57,360 bases of DNA from Bacteroidaceae bacterium (GTDB lineage: Bacteria > Bacteroidota > Bacteroidia > Bacteroidales > Bacteroidaceae), in contig JAKSLM010000014.1 in NCBI GenBank assembly GCA_024401225.1, positions 1 to 57,360 on the forward strand, in the 5' to 3' direction. Made by a program: the position numbers and the translations under genes. Under the pieces are notes generated by a model. It did no database searches, had not been told where the DNA came from, and was given only the letters and a program-made list of their open reading frames with translations. Every line of letters starts with the position of its first letter. Position 1 is the stretch's first letter. This document shows, one piece after another, positions 35,239-42,350 of the stretch.

Positions 35239-36339
35239 TTATCTCTTCGGTTTTGCAATGTATTTCTTGCCATTTTGGATATAAATGCCATTTGGTATGT
35301 TTGCAGGATTGCCATTGAGATTGTACATGTGGTTTTTATTTTTGTACAGCGTCTGAGATGATATAGATGCAGGCTCATTATATATGATACGCTTTTCGCC
35401 TGTATCAGTTAGTATATAATATTTACCTTCAATAAAGAAACCATTGAAATATAAATCTACTTTATAAGCACCTACACCATCATCCAATGGCTCAGGTTCA
35501 ACAACTTTTATGTCGATCCTTTCTCCATTACTAGAACAGTATATGTATTGATTCGGGTTGCATGATGTCCACATAGTACCATATATGTGAAGGGTTTGAG
35601 GTCCCGTGAATTCATAATTCAAATTGTCACGTCCACGCATTTCGGCAGGAATGTCGGATGTGACATCTTCTCCAAGTACAAGCTGTTGTCCTCTGAATCC
35701 ATTCCAGTCAAATCGATCTGCTATTAAGCCACATTGAGGAGTTGTTATATATGGGATTATAGACGTCCACCTTCCTGGCACATCGCCATTACGTGGTTGG
35801 CATATAGGCGCATCGCCTCCGAATTCTTCTTTCCATACATTCTGTTCCGCAGGATATGTTATATCATAGATATCATGGTGATATATTGATGTAAATGTTA
35901 TGCACTTCAGTCTCTTATCTCCATGCATTTCGTATGTCACATCATATACGGTACACTGAAATTTGCCAGCACCAGTTCCATAGTCATCAATCTCATCCAG
36001 CCAGAAAGTATCTCCTACATTTAGTGTAAAGTCATAAAGCAGATATTCCCTTTGCGATGGTTCGTTGAATATGTATACTTTCCCATTTTCCTCTCTTATG
36101 ATGGCATAAGTGCTGCCGTCTTTAGTCACTCGTAAATAATCTGTGCCAGCAATGGTAGTGTCACATTCAGCTCCAATACAAAGATCATATTCTTCATCTA
36201 CTCCTTTGAAATTGCACAACGACATCATTGTTTTGGTATTAAGTTCAAGTACATGCCAAGTCTTACCCTTATATGCAAACGACTGCGAGTATAAGTACAT
36301 AGATGTCAAAAATAATACGATTGTAAAAAGATGTTTCAT
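35239..36339 (-). CDS. secreted protein of unknown function with Prevotella-type C-terminal tail
   Basis: 366-aa exported protein; the signal peptide ends LYS with mature Gln19. The body is beta-rich and aromatic with no motif I can assign. The last 30 residues carry MYNLNGNPANIPNGIYIQNGKKYIAK, the same tail type as in the 1082-aa protein at 17898, possibly an anchoring or sorting signal. Codon use is AT-richer and less biased than in neighbouring housekeeping genes. It follows a 75-codon ORF by 11 bases and shares its promoter. Confidence 0.7.
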   Translation of the reverse strand: MKHLFTIVLFLTSMYLYSQSFAYKGKTWHVLELNTKTMMSLCNFKGVDEEYDLCIGAECDTTIAGTDYLRVTKDGSTYAIIREENGKVYIFNEPSQREYLLYDFTLNVGDTFWLDEIDDYGTGAGKFQCTVYDVTYEMHGDKRLKCITFTSIYHHDIYDITYPAEQNVWKEEFGGDAPICQPRNGDVPGRWTSIIPYITTPQCGLIADRFDWNGFRGQQLVLGEDVTSDIPAEMRGRDNLNYEFTGPQTLHIYGTMWTSCNPNQYIYCSSNGERIDIKVVEPEPLDDGVGAYKVDLYFNGFFIEGKYYILTDTGEKRIIYNEPASISSQTLYKNKNHMYNLNGNPANIPNGIYIQNGKKYIAKPKR

Positions 36340-36350
36340 AAGATAAACAA

Positions 36351-36578
36351 TTAAGGATTAATATTACCATTGACCAAATTTAATATTGCACCCAAAGGTA
36401 CGGAAAATTCTTCATTAGAACAAATATTTATTGATCCACCATTAATAATTTCCAAATTACTTCCTGATTCCATTATAATTTTTGCATTTTGTAATATAGA
36501 AGCATCAATTACCAATTTACCGCCATTTTGGATAGTCAGGGTAGTATTATTATACATTAAAGAAAATAACTTGTTCAT
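36351..36578 (-). CDS. short beta-solenoid-like ORF, probably a fragment
   Basis: 75-codon ORF of AT-rich composition. Residues 12-50 (TLTIQNGGKLVID, IMESGSNLEIINGGSI) look like coils of a right-handed beta-helix such as those ending in T9SS or adhesin-type proteins. There is no signal peptide, so it is likely the remnant of a longer secreted protein, or else a small ORF fused to the leader of the next gene. A -7 box at 36625-36632 precedes it. Confidence 0.45.
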   Translation of the reverse strand: MNKLFSLMYNNTTLTIQNGGKLVIDASILQNAKIIMESGSNLEIINGGSINICSNEEFSVPLGAILNLVNGNINP

Positions 36579-36624
36579 GTATATCGTAAATTTAGTTAAA
36601 CATAGCTGAATGCGTCAGCGGTTG

Positions 36625-36632
36625 CAAATTTA
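36625..36632 (-). promoter_or_regulatory. -7 box for the 36351/35239 unit
   Basis: CAAATTTA reads TAAATTTG on the minus strand, about 47 bases before the 75-codon ORF. Confidence 0.5.
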
Positions 36633-36707
36633 CGATAATACAGCTAATTTATAGTGCTAATGCTGTTGAATAATTGTTGAATTATGCAAACTGCATTTGT
36701 AACTTAT

Positions 36708-38321
36708 TCATAATGAAAGCAGATACTCATCCCAATCTTTTGCCTTTCCTGCACGTCCAAAGGTCTTTTCATACATCTTTTTTCTTGCAGCGGTGACGGT
36801 TGACCTCTCTCTGCCTATCAAAATTGATACATTTACAGGTGTGAATTCCATCTTAGTCAACATGCAAATGTGCATGTCAGTTTCGTTCAGTGTGCGCAAT
36901 TCTTTCAGGGTTGACAAGAATGCAGGATATACATCATCCAATAAGCAAGTAACGTTTTGCCAGTCTTCGCCTGACATTATTTGTTCCTTATCCAATAGAG
37001 CCAATAAATCCTTTGTCACATGTGACGAGTTGATCCTATTCTGGCGTTCTGTCCGAATTGGTTGGCAGTTCTCCTTTTGCATCATTGACATCTTCTCTTC
37101 CAGATGGCGATAACGTGCCAGCTGGATGTCCGACTTTAATTGTTTCATCTGATAGTGGCGCAGTATTATAACTATCAAGAGAAGTATGACAATAATGATG
37201 AATATGCAAACAGCAATCACTCGGTTCTTACTTATTTCTCGGATTTGCAGTTCGTGAATCTTTTTCTGCTTGACATGGTAATTGTATAGATGATGCATAT
37301 TTATTACTGCTTCCGTTTTTGCACGAGCATTAATGGAGTCAGAACATTCCATGTATTGGTTAATATAGCGGGTGGCACTCTCAATATCGTTGGAGCGAAC
37401 GGCAATATTAATTAAGCTGCCATAGGCTGCTCTTCTGGTGTACAAAGAGCTATTGCTAATAGCAGTCTTAAGAAAAACAATTGCCGAATCCGGTTGGCTT
37501 AACGCATCGTACACCATTCCGAACATTGCACTAATACCGTCTCTTGATTCCGGATAGCATGATTGTATTTCTTTCAGACACCTCAACGCTTTGGCATTTT
37601 CGTGCATATTGAGATATAAGCATGATCTTTGAAACAGCACATGCGATATTCCATTTTTATGATTGATATGCCTAAGCACGATCTCTGCCTTATCGTAATA
37701 TTGCGCTGCAGAATCGTAAAGGTTCATTTCCCTATACGCATTGCCGATGTCAGTCAGGTCTGTACCAATATTAACGCTATCCTTAAGTCTTGTGTCACAA
37801 TCAAGCGCCTTTAGCATGTATTCCTTTGCTTCATCATACAGAGACTGTCTGTCATAGAGATAGCCAATCTGCGAGCAGAGAATGCTCTTCTGTTTTATTG
37901 TAGCGTGTGTCAAAGAGTCGTCGACAGATACGTCAATAGCGTTTTCAAAACACATAAGCGCCTGGGGAGCATCACCAAGATCGCGGTACACGCATCCCAG
38001 CAGGTAGTGCGCCTCCACCTGTTCGTTGGCTGTGCCGTGGGCATCGTAGTACGCCACGACCTCCTTCATGATGCTGTCGGAGGTGAAGTCGACGTATGCC
38101 TTGTTCTGCGCCTTGGCATGAAGCAGATGGTAGCGCATGCGCTGCGAACGTGAGTAGCCATCGGTCATGTATGCCACGCTATCGAGCATGGCGAGTGCGG
38201 AGTCAGGATGCTCGTCCATCAAAGCCTCTGCACGGGCAAAGAGTTCACTCGCCTCTCTGCTTCCGCATGAGACGAGCAGCAAGGCAATAAAGGATGTGAT
38301 GATTAGTGACGTATATCTCAT
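36708..38321 (-). CDS. TPR lipoprotein with transmembrane helix and HTH-like tail
   Basis: 537-aa signalling-type protein. A lipobox (LLLVSC, Cys19) is followed by at least six tetratricopeptide-like repeats (about 30-350), one strong membrane helix (about 370-392, VIAVCIFIIIVILLLIVIIL), a coiled coil, and a C-terminal region (about 470-530) resembling a LuxR-type helix-turn-helix (ETDMHICMLTKMEFTPVNVSILI, then RSTVTAARKKMYEK). This suggests a periplasmic sensor arm linked to a cytoplasmic DNA-binding head, a layout known but uncharacterised in Bacteroidales. It is a single gene with its own promoter; targets are unknown. Confidence 0.8.
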   Translation of the reverse strand: MRYTSLIITSFIALLLVSCGSREASELFARAEALMDEHPDSALAMLDSVAYMTDGYSRSQRMRYHLLHAKAQNKAYVDFTSDSIMKEVVAYYDAHGTANEQVEAHYLLGCVYRDLGDAPQALMCFENAIDVSVDDSLTHATIKQKSILCSQIGYLYDRQSLYDEAKEYMLKALDCDTRLKDSVNIGTDLTDIGNAYREMNLYDSAAQYYDKAEIVLRHINHKNGISHVLFQRSCLYLNMHENAKALRCLKEIQSCYPESRDGISAMFGMVYDALSQPDSAIVFLKTAISNSSLYTRRAAYGSLINIAVRSNDIESATRYINQYMECSDSINARAKTEAVINMHHLYNYHVKQKKIHELQIREISKNRVIAVCIFIIIVILLLIVIILRHYQMKQLKSDIQLARYRHLEEKMSMMQKENCQPIRTERQNRINSSHVTKDLLALLDKEQIMSGEDWQNVTCLLDDVYPAFLSTLKELRTLNETDMHICMLTKMEFTPVNVSILIGRERSTVTAARKKMYEKTFGRAGKAKDWDEYLLSL

Positions 38322-38363
38322 GGTTTTGATGTCTGTATGCTTAAGCCGTTAACTAAGAGATTG

Positions 38364-38371
38364 CAAAGGTA
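38364..38371 (-). promoter_or_regulatory. -7 box for the TPR gene
   Basis: CAAAGGTA (TACCTTTG on minus), 43 bases before the start codon. Confidence 0.65.
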
Positions 38372-38715
38372 GGCAATATGCTTCTATTTTCAAAGAAAAA
38401 TCGAAAGAAAAAATTCATCGTGAATTCATCCATGCACTAAAGAACTGAAAATAAAGTATATGTAATACCTTCCGCACGACAAATATGAAAATTTTTGTTT
38501 TATAAAAAACCTTAAAAGCTCTAAAAGTTCTCGGCAGGAGGCGATTGGGAATGAATTAAATTGTATGTTTAAAGGACTTAGTTGACTCATTGCAATGTTC
38601 GTGCCGATGCCTTGCAATAGAACAGCAAAGTCCGAGTAAAGTTTTCACCTACCAACCAAGGCTGGTAGGTTCTCTTACAAACCTCTCTTTTCGCAAACGC
38701 ATATTTTAAAATGTG

Positions 38716-38825
38716 TTTTCACTATACATACTCTACATGGAAAGTACAATCGATTGTTTTTCTGCACACTATACTATGTAGAGTAGTATGTAGAGTGGTC
38801 ATTTTCACTATACATTACTCTACAT
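38716..38825. repeat. CACTATACAT(T)ACTCTACAT direct and inverted copies
   Basis: TTTTCACTATACATACTCT-ACAT at 38716-38738 recurs with one inserted T at 38802-38825. Between them two inverted partial copies ATGTAGAGTA and ATGTAGAGTG (38776-38797) follow CACTATACT. The arrangement can fold into alternative hairpins. Confidence 0.65.
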
Positions 38826-38847
38826 ACCGAAGTAAGGAGATACAGAT

Positions 38848-38906
38848 AAGATATACTATCTTATTTCGTAGGATAGTATATCTTCCGAAATAAGATAGTA
38901 TATCTT
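38848..38906. repeat. perfect 21-bp inverted repeat with internal third copy
   Basis: The arm 38848-38868 (AAGATATACTATCTTATTTC-G) is exactly complementary to 38886-38906. The 17-base loop carries a third, partial copy, ATAGTATATCTT. It lies about 295 bases before the sigma-factor start. Confidence 0.75.
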
Positions 38907-39201
38907 GTTATTAATCTCAAAGAAGACGAATGGCGTACAAGAATAAACAGTTTTTGGTTTCATAATAGTAGGAAAGGCCACGGGAAGGTGAACAGTTCCA
39001 CCACGCATACAAGGATTAAGCCATCATAGCAGCAGCACATAGCAGTATGCCCAAGTTCTCCAACGGCGTTGCAAAGCTACTTTTATGCCGTAAACGAACT
39101 TTTTCTCATTTCTTTGCTAAGATGTTAAATAATGTGTACTATAAACAAAAATATGCGTTAGGGGGTAATTGATTTACCTCCTTATTCGTTATACAAGTAA
39201 A

Positions 39202-39732
39202 ATGGTCACAATAATGATTTCGATACTCCGACATAAACAACGAAAAGATGATGAAGAGTTTGACGAGTTGTTCCGCTCGTCATACCAATGTCTTTATCAT
39301 CATGCTTATTCACTTTTGCATGATGTTGAGGATAGCAGGGATGTCGTGAGTGATGTGTTTGTAAAGGTTTTGGAGATGAAGGATAGCGGAAATGTAAATG
39401 CAGGGTATTTGATGGCGATGGTACACAACAAAGCTCTGGATGTACTGAAGGACAGGAAGGTGGACGACGAGGCGAGGCAAACGATGCTATCGGACTATCA
39501 GACCTTCATGCTGCCCAACAGGCATAAGGAGGAACGGCTTAAGGAGATACTGCAATTCGTAGAAACGGAACTGACACCACAAACCCAAAGAATACTGCGG
39601 ATGTGCTATGACGAGAAGAAGTCGTACAGGCAGGTGGCTGACGAGCTCAACATAAGCATACAAGCTGTCAACAAGCACATTTCGCAAGCCTTACGGAAAC
39701 TGCGAGATAAGTTTAATCCACAACAAGAATGA
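39202..39732 (+). CDS. ECF-type RNA polymerase sigma factor
   Basis: 176-aa sigma-70 family protein with region 2 (FDELFRSSYQCLYHHAYSLL, then DVEDSRDVVSDVFVKV) and region 4 (TPQTQRILRMCYDEKKSYRQVADELNIS, AVNKHISQALRKLRDKF). It redirects RNA polymerase to an extracytoplasmic-function regulon. The start is not certain: ATG 39202 or 39214 are preferred over an in-frame TTG at 39169. No TonB-transducer or FecR gene is adjacent, unlike most Bacteroidales ECF loci. Instead three small envelope genes follow within 3-8 bases of one another. Confidence 0.9.
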   Translation: MVTIMISILRHKQRKDDEEFDELFRSSYQCLYHHAYSLLHDVEDSRDVVSDVFVKVLEMKDSGNVNAGYLMAMVHNKALDVLKDRKVDDEARQTMLSDYQTFMLPNRHKEERLKEILQFVETELTPQTQRILRMCYDEKKSYRQVADELNISIQAVNKHISQALRKLRDKFNPQQE

Positions 39733-39738
39733 CAATAT

Positions 39739-40140
39739 ATGAAGAATGATAATAAATACCTGATGGAGCAGGAACTCATGGAGGCCTTCACCTATGCGGA
39801 AGGTGCTGACATCGGCATGCCAGACGTTGATGCCGAACTTCTACGGGTGCGCCAAAAGGCGGCGAAGCGCAGGAAGAAGCCATCGGGCATAGCACGTATT
39901 GCCTCTATTGCTGCAGGTATAGCCGTTGTGTTTGCACTTGGATGGTATATAAATTCAGGCGTGAGTGAAACGGAGAACCTGCATGCCGACGATAGCAAGA
40001 GCTTCTGTGTAGCCTATGTTGCAGGCGAACGTATGACAGATGAGCAACAGATCATGGACATGATGAGTGAAGACATTATGAACATGAACGATGGGTGTGA
40101 CATTATTGATACTCAGTTGAACGATTTCTTTAACGAATAG
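39739..40140 (+). CDS. small single-helix membrane protein, putative anti-sigma factor
   Basis: 133-aa protein: about 50 cytosolic residues ending in a basic patch (RQKAAKRRKKPSG), one membrane helix (about 51-71), and a 60-residue acidic periplasmic part rich in Met and Asp. It follows the sigma gene by 6 bases. This layout and position suit an anti-sigma factor, but no ZAS or FecR motif is visible, so the role is inference from context. Confidence 0.7.
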   Translation: MKNDNKYLMEQELMEAFTYAEGADIGMPDVDAELLRVRQKAAKRRKKPSGIARIASIAAGIAVVFALGWYINSGVSETENLHADDSKSFCVAYVAGERMTDEQQIMDMMSEDIMNMNDGCDIIDTQLNDFFNE

Positions 40141-40143
40141 ATT

Positions 40144-40590
40144 ATGAGACAATTTATCAGTACATTATTTTTAATGCTTGCGATTCCTCTGACATTGTTA
40201 GCACAAAAGGATCTGAGTACGGGCAGAATACTTGATGGTCACTACAAGAAGAATACGGCTGTGACAGACGTTGAGATAGTAGGAGACCGACTACGCGACT
40301 ATGGTCTCACCTATTATCATAGCTTTACGGTTAGGGACGATGATAAATTGATGCAGGAAGTCGTCGACGCATTTCTTGCTGACGAGCCGAAAGCCGCGGA
40401 TAAGGAGCTGACTAAAATGGGTGGAAAACTCATCGCGGGTATGTACCGGCTAAAGTATGATGGCAATACCAATCGATTCTTGTTTTTCAAAGACATGAGG
40501 CTGGCCAATCAGAGGCAAAATGCCGTCATGGTAATATATATGGAAGGCAATATCTCGCTCAAGTCATTACAAAGAAAATTCAAAAAATAA
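40144..40590 (+). CDS. periplasmic protein of the sigma operon, unknown function
   Basis: 148-aa exported protein; the signal peptide ends LLA and the mature chain starts Gln21. It has a compact alpha/beta pattern with a C-terminal strand-helix (NAVMVIYMEGNISLKSLQRK). It may belong to the Bacteroidales family annotated DUF6108, but that is from memory and unchecked. No enzyme motif is seen. It starts 3 bases after the putative anti-sigma gene. Confidence 0.7.
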   Translation: MRQFISTLFLMLAIPLTLLAQKDLSTGRILDGHYKKNTAVTDVEIVGDRLRDYGLTYYHSFTVRDDDKLMQEVVDAFLADEPKAADKELTKMGGKLIAGMYRLKYDGNTNRFLFFKDMRLANQRQNAVMVIYMEGNISLKSLQRKFKK

Positions 40591-40598
40591 GCAATAGT

Positions 40599-41483
40599 AT
40601 GAAAAGATTGATCATTACGTCGTTGGTTGCATCCCTGTTTGCAGCCAATACAAATGCACAAACTGACACTCTTGTCGTTCGTCAGCCAAAGGAGGTAAAA
40701 CTGATAACAACAGGCGACACGTTGAATATCAGCGTAAAGGGCAGTAAGGAGAATCCTGCTTACTACTACAACAAGACGGTAGTTGTGGATTCCAGAAAAG
40801 AGGAGATCACCACATCGTCCAATAATGTTGGTTCAGGAATGGGGTGGGATTTTAGCCTCCTTGAAGATGAAAATTCTACGACATTGATAGAACTGTCCCT
40901 GAAGGCACAGTTGTATGCAGGATGGAACTTCTTGCTTAATAATCCTTCCGGCATGAAGTTGAAGTGGTTCAAGTCGGGTGAAGGGGGCATTGACATTGTC
41001 CACTTGGCTTTTTATCCTCGCACCAACAAATGGTGGCTGTCATTTGATTGGGGTATAGTGTTAAGCCAATATCACTTCAAGGACAACATGATGATGACTG
41101 CCCCAGACGGCACAATCGCCATGGCTCCCTATCCGAATGGAAGCAGTTCCCAGTCATCTTCGTTCCGAACCTTATCTGGCAACCTTACGTTTATGGGACA
41201 CTATCGACTGGCAAAAGAGCACTCTATTGGCTTGGGCTTGGTATGGAACTCGAAGATAACGGACAATTGCAACTATAAAACCAAATACACGTTGGCTGAC
41301 GGCACTTCTGTTACCAACATGAACGAGCTACCTATCCGCAGCAACCTCCTTTCCATCAAAGCCGAATATATGTTTGACGATAAGATAGGCTTGTACCTTC
41401 GCTACACTCCAATGTCAATATTCAAGAAGGACAAAGCACCAAAAGTCAGCGAACTGAACGCAGGTTTCCAGATAAGATTTTAG
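40599..41483 (+). CDS. outer-membrane beta-barrel protein of the sigma operon
   Basis: 294-aa exported protein; the signal peptide ends TNA with mature Gln21. Alternating hydrophobic and polar strands from about 95 on, with aromatic girdle residues, and the terminal strand LNAGFQIRF ending in Phe fit an eight- to twelve-strand outer-membrane barrel. Residues 21-85 are periplasmic and polar. It is the last gene of the sigma operon, 8 bases after its neighbour, and could be a sensor or the product under the sigma factor's control. Confidence 0.75.
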   Translation: MKRLIITSLVASLFAANTNAQTDTLVVRQPKEVKLITTGDTLNISVKGSKENPAYYYNKTVVVDSRKEEITTSSNNVGSGMGWDFSLLEDENSTTLIELSLKAQLYAGWNFLLNNPSGMKLKWFKSGEGGIDIVHLAFYPRTNKWWLSFDWGIVLSQYHFKDNMMMTAPDGTIAMAPYPNGSSSQSSSFRTLSGNLTFMGHYRLAKEHSIGLGLVWNSKITDNCNYKTKYTLADGTSVTNMNELPIRSNLLSIKAEYMFDDKIGLYLRYTPMSIFKKDKAPKVSELNAGFQIRF

Positions 41484-41498
41484 TATACTCCCCCCTTT

Positions 41499-42101
41499 TT
41501 ACCCCAAAAACTCCACAAGCTTAGCAACGGCGCGGGCACGGTGGCTGATGCCATTCTTGATGTCGGCACCAAGCTCGGCAAACGTTTGGTCGTAACCACG
41601 GGGCACGAAGATAGGATCGTAGCCGAAGCCCTCGCTGCCACGGCGCTCGCGGATGATGTGCCCCTCTACGATGCCATCAAAATAGTGCGTAGCACCCTCG
41701 TAGATAAGGGCTATGCTGGTGCGGAAGCAGGCGCTGGTGTCGGGCGCTGACTCTGCCGAAGGCCAGAGCTTGGAGAGCAGCACCTGCATGTTGGCTGCGT
41801 CCTTGGTAGGCACCTCGTCCACACCATGCATACGGGCATAGCGCGCCGAATACACGCCCGGTTCGTCGCCAAGAGCATGCACCTGAAGTCCGCTGTCGTC
41901 GGCAAAACAGTCGTAGCCGAAGTGATCCTTGACATACTGAGCCTTCTGCAAGGCGTTCTGGCGGAAGGTGGTACCCGTCTCGGGGATGTCGGCGGTGCAG
42001 CCTATGTCGCTGAGCGACTTGACGTCAAACTTTCCAGCCAGCATGCTACGTATTTCTTCCAACTTATGGGCATTATTGCTCGCAAATACTAATGTTTTCA
42101 T
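41499..42101 (-). CDS. rdgB: XTP/dITP diphosphatase
   Basis: 200-aa HAM1-family pyrophosphatase that removes ITP, dITP and XTP from nucleotide pools. Motifs: VFASNNAHKLEEI (residues 5-17), catalytic FADDSGLQV (about 66-74), GVYSARYA, and a C-terminal FGYDPIFVP with SHRARA. The start at 42101 (MKTLVFASNN) is the family start; the extra upstream codons read through the hairpin element. The end of that element lies 2 bases from the start codon. Confidence 0.95.
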   Translation of the reverse strand: MKTLVFASNNAHKLEEIRSMLAGKFDVKSLSDIGCTADIPETGTTFRQNALQKAQYVKDHFGYDCFADDSGLQVHALGDEPGVYSARYARMHGVDEVPTKDAANMQVLLSKLWPSAESAPDTSACFRTSIALIYEGATHYFDGIVEGHIIRERRGSEGFGYDPIFVPRGYDQTFAELGADIKNGISHRARAVAKLVEFLG

Positions 42102-42102
42102 T

Positions 42103-42272
42103 CTTAAGTAGGTGTGCAGGATTATTTTTATAATGATTGTATTCAATAGTGATGCATATTCTGCGACTAATAAAAAGGAGTGTAGTGACTCCTACTCGAC
42201 TGTTATTAGATGCCGAAGATGCACAGTAGAGAGTGCAAAGATTGTATAAATAATTCTGCACACCTACTTATT
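42103..42272. repeat. MITE-like element filling the rdgB 5' leader
   Basis: AAGTAGGTGTGCAG(G/A)ATTAT occurs at both ends in inverted orientation, and the arms stay partly complementary inward to a GGAGTGTAGTGACTCC-centred core, so the whole 170 bases can fold as one long imperfect hairpin. Related single ends are at 9307-9330 and 53493-53541. It lies entirely between the rdgB promoter and start codon. Confidence 0.7.
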
Positions 42273-42289
42273 TTTTCATTTTAATGGTG

Positions 42290-42297
42290 CAAAGGTA
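42290..42297 (-). promoter_or_regulatory. -7 box for rdgB
   Basis: CAAAGGTA (TACCTTTG on minus). The leader from here to the rdgB start, about 180 bases, is almost all hairpin element. Confidence 0.6.
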
Positions 42298-42319
42298 GTC
42301 ATAATCCAAGATAATTTCG

Positions 42320-42327
42320 TAATTTTG
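42320..42327 (+). promoter_or_regulatory. -7 box for the PuuD-M19 gene
   Basis: TAATTTTG, 24 bases before the start codon, divergent from the rdgB promoter. Confidence 0.6.
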
Positions 42328-42350
42328 CACCATAAAAATGTGATAAAACG

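Larger units (their letters stand above)
38372..39168. other. gene-free 0.8-kb stretch before the sigma operon
   Basis: No coding sequence is convincing here. It holds a degenerate TTGCAAT-type repeat pair near 38587-38617, a hairpin ACCTACCA/TGGTAGGT (38647-38670), repeats of a CACTATACATACTCTACAT motif (38716-38825) and a perfect 21-bp inverted repeat (38848-38906). 38910-39168 shows no further structure that I can identify. Confidence 0.6.

Noticed and set aside
38426-38617. 63-codon ORF on the minus strand
   Set aside because: No family features, lies in repeat-rich sequence, no usable promoter of its own.
38640-39168. tRNA or small RNA gene in the long gap
   Set aside because: No cloverleaf, no GTTCRANNC arm, and the hairpins are separate simple stems; a small RNA cannot be excluded but is not supported.
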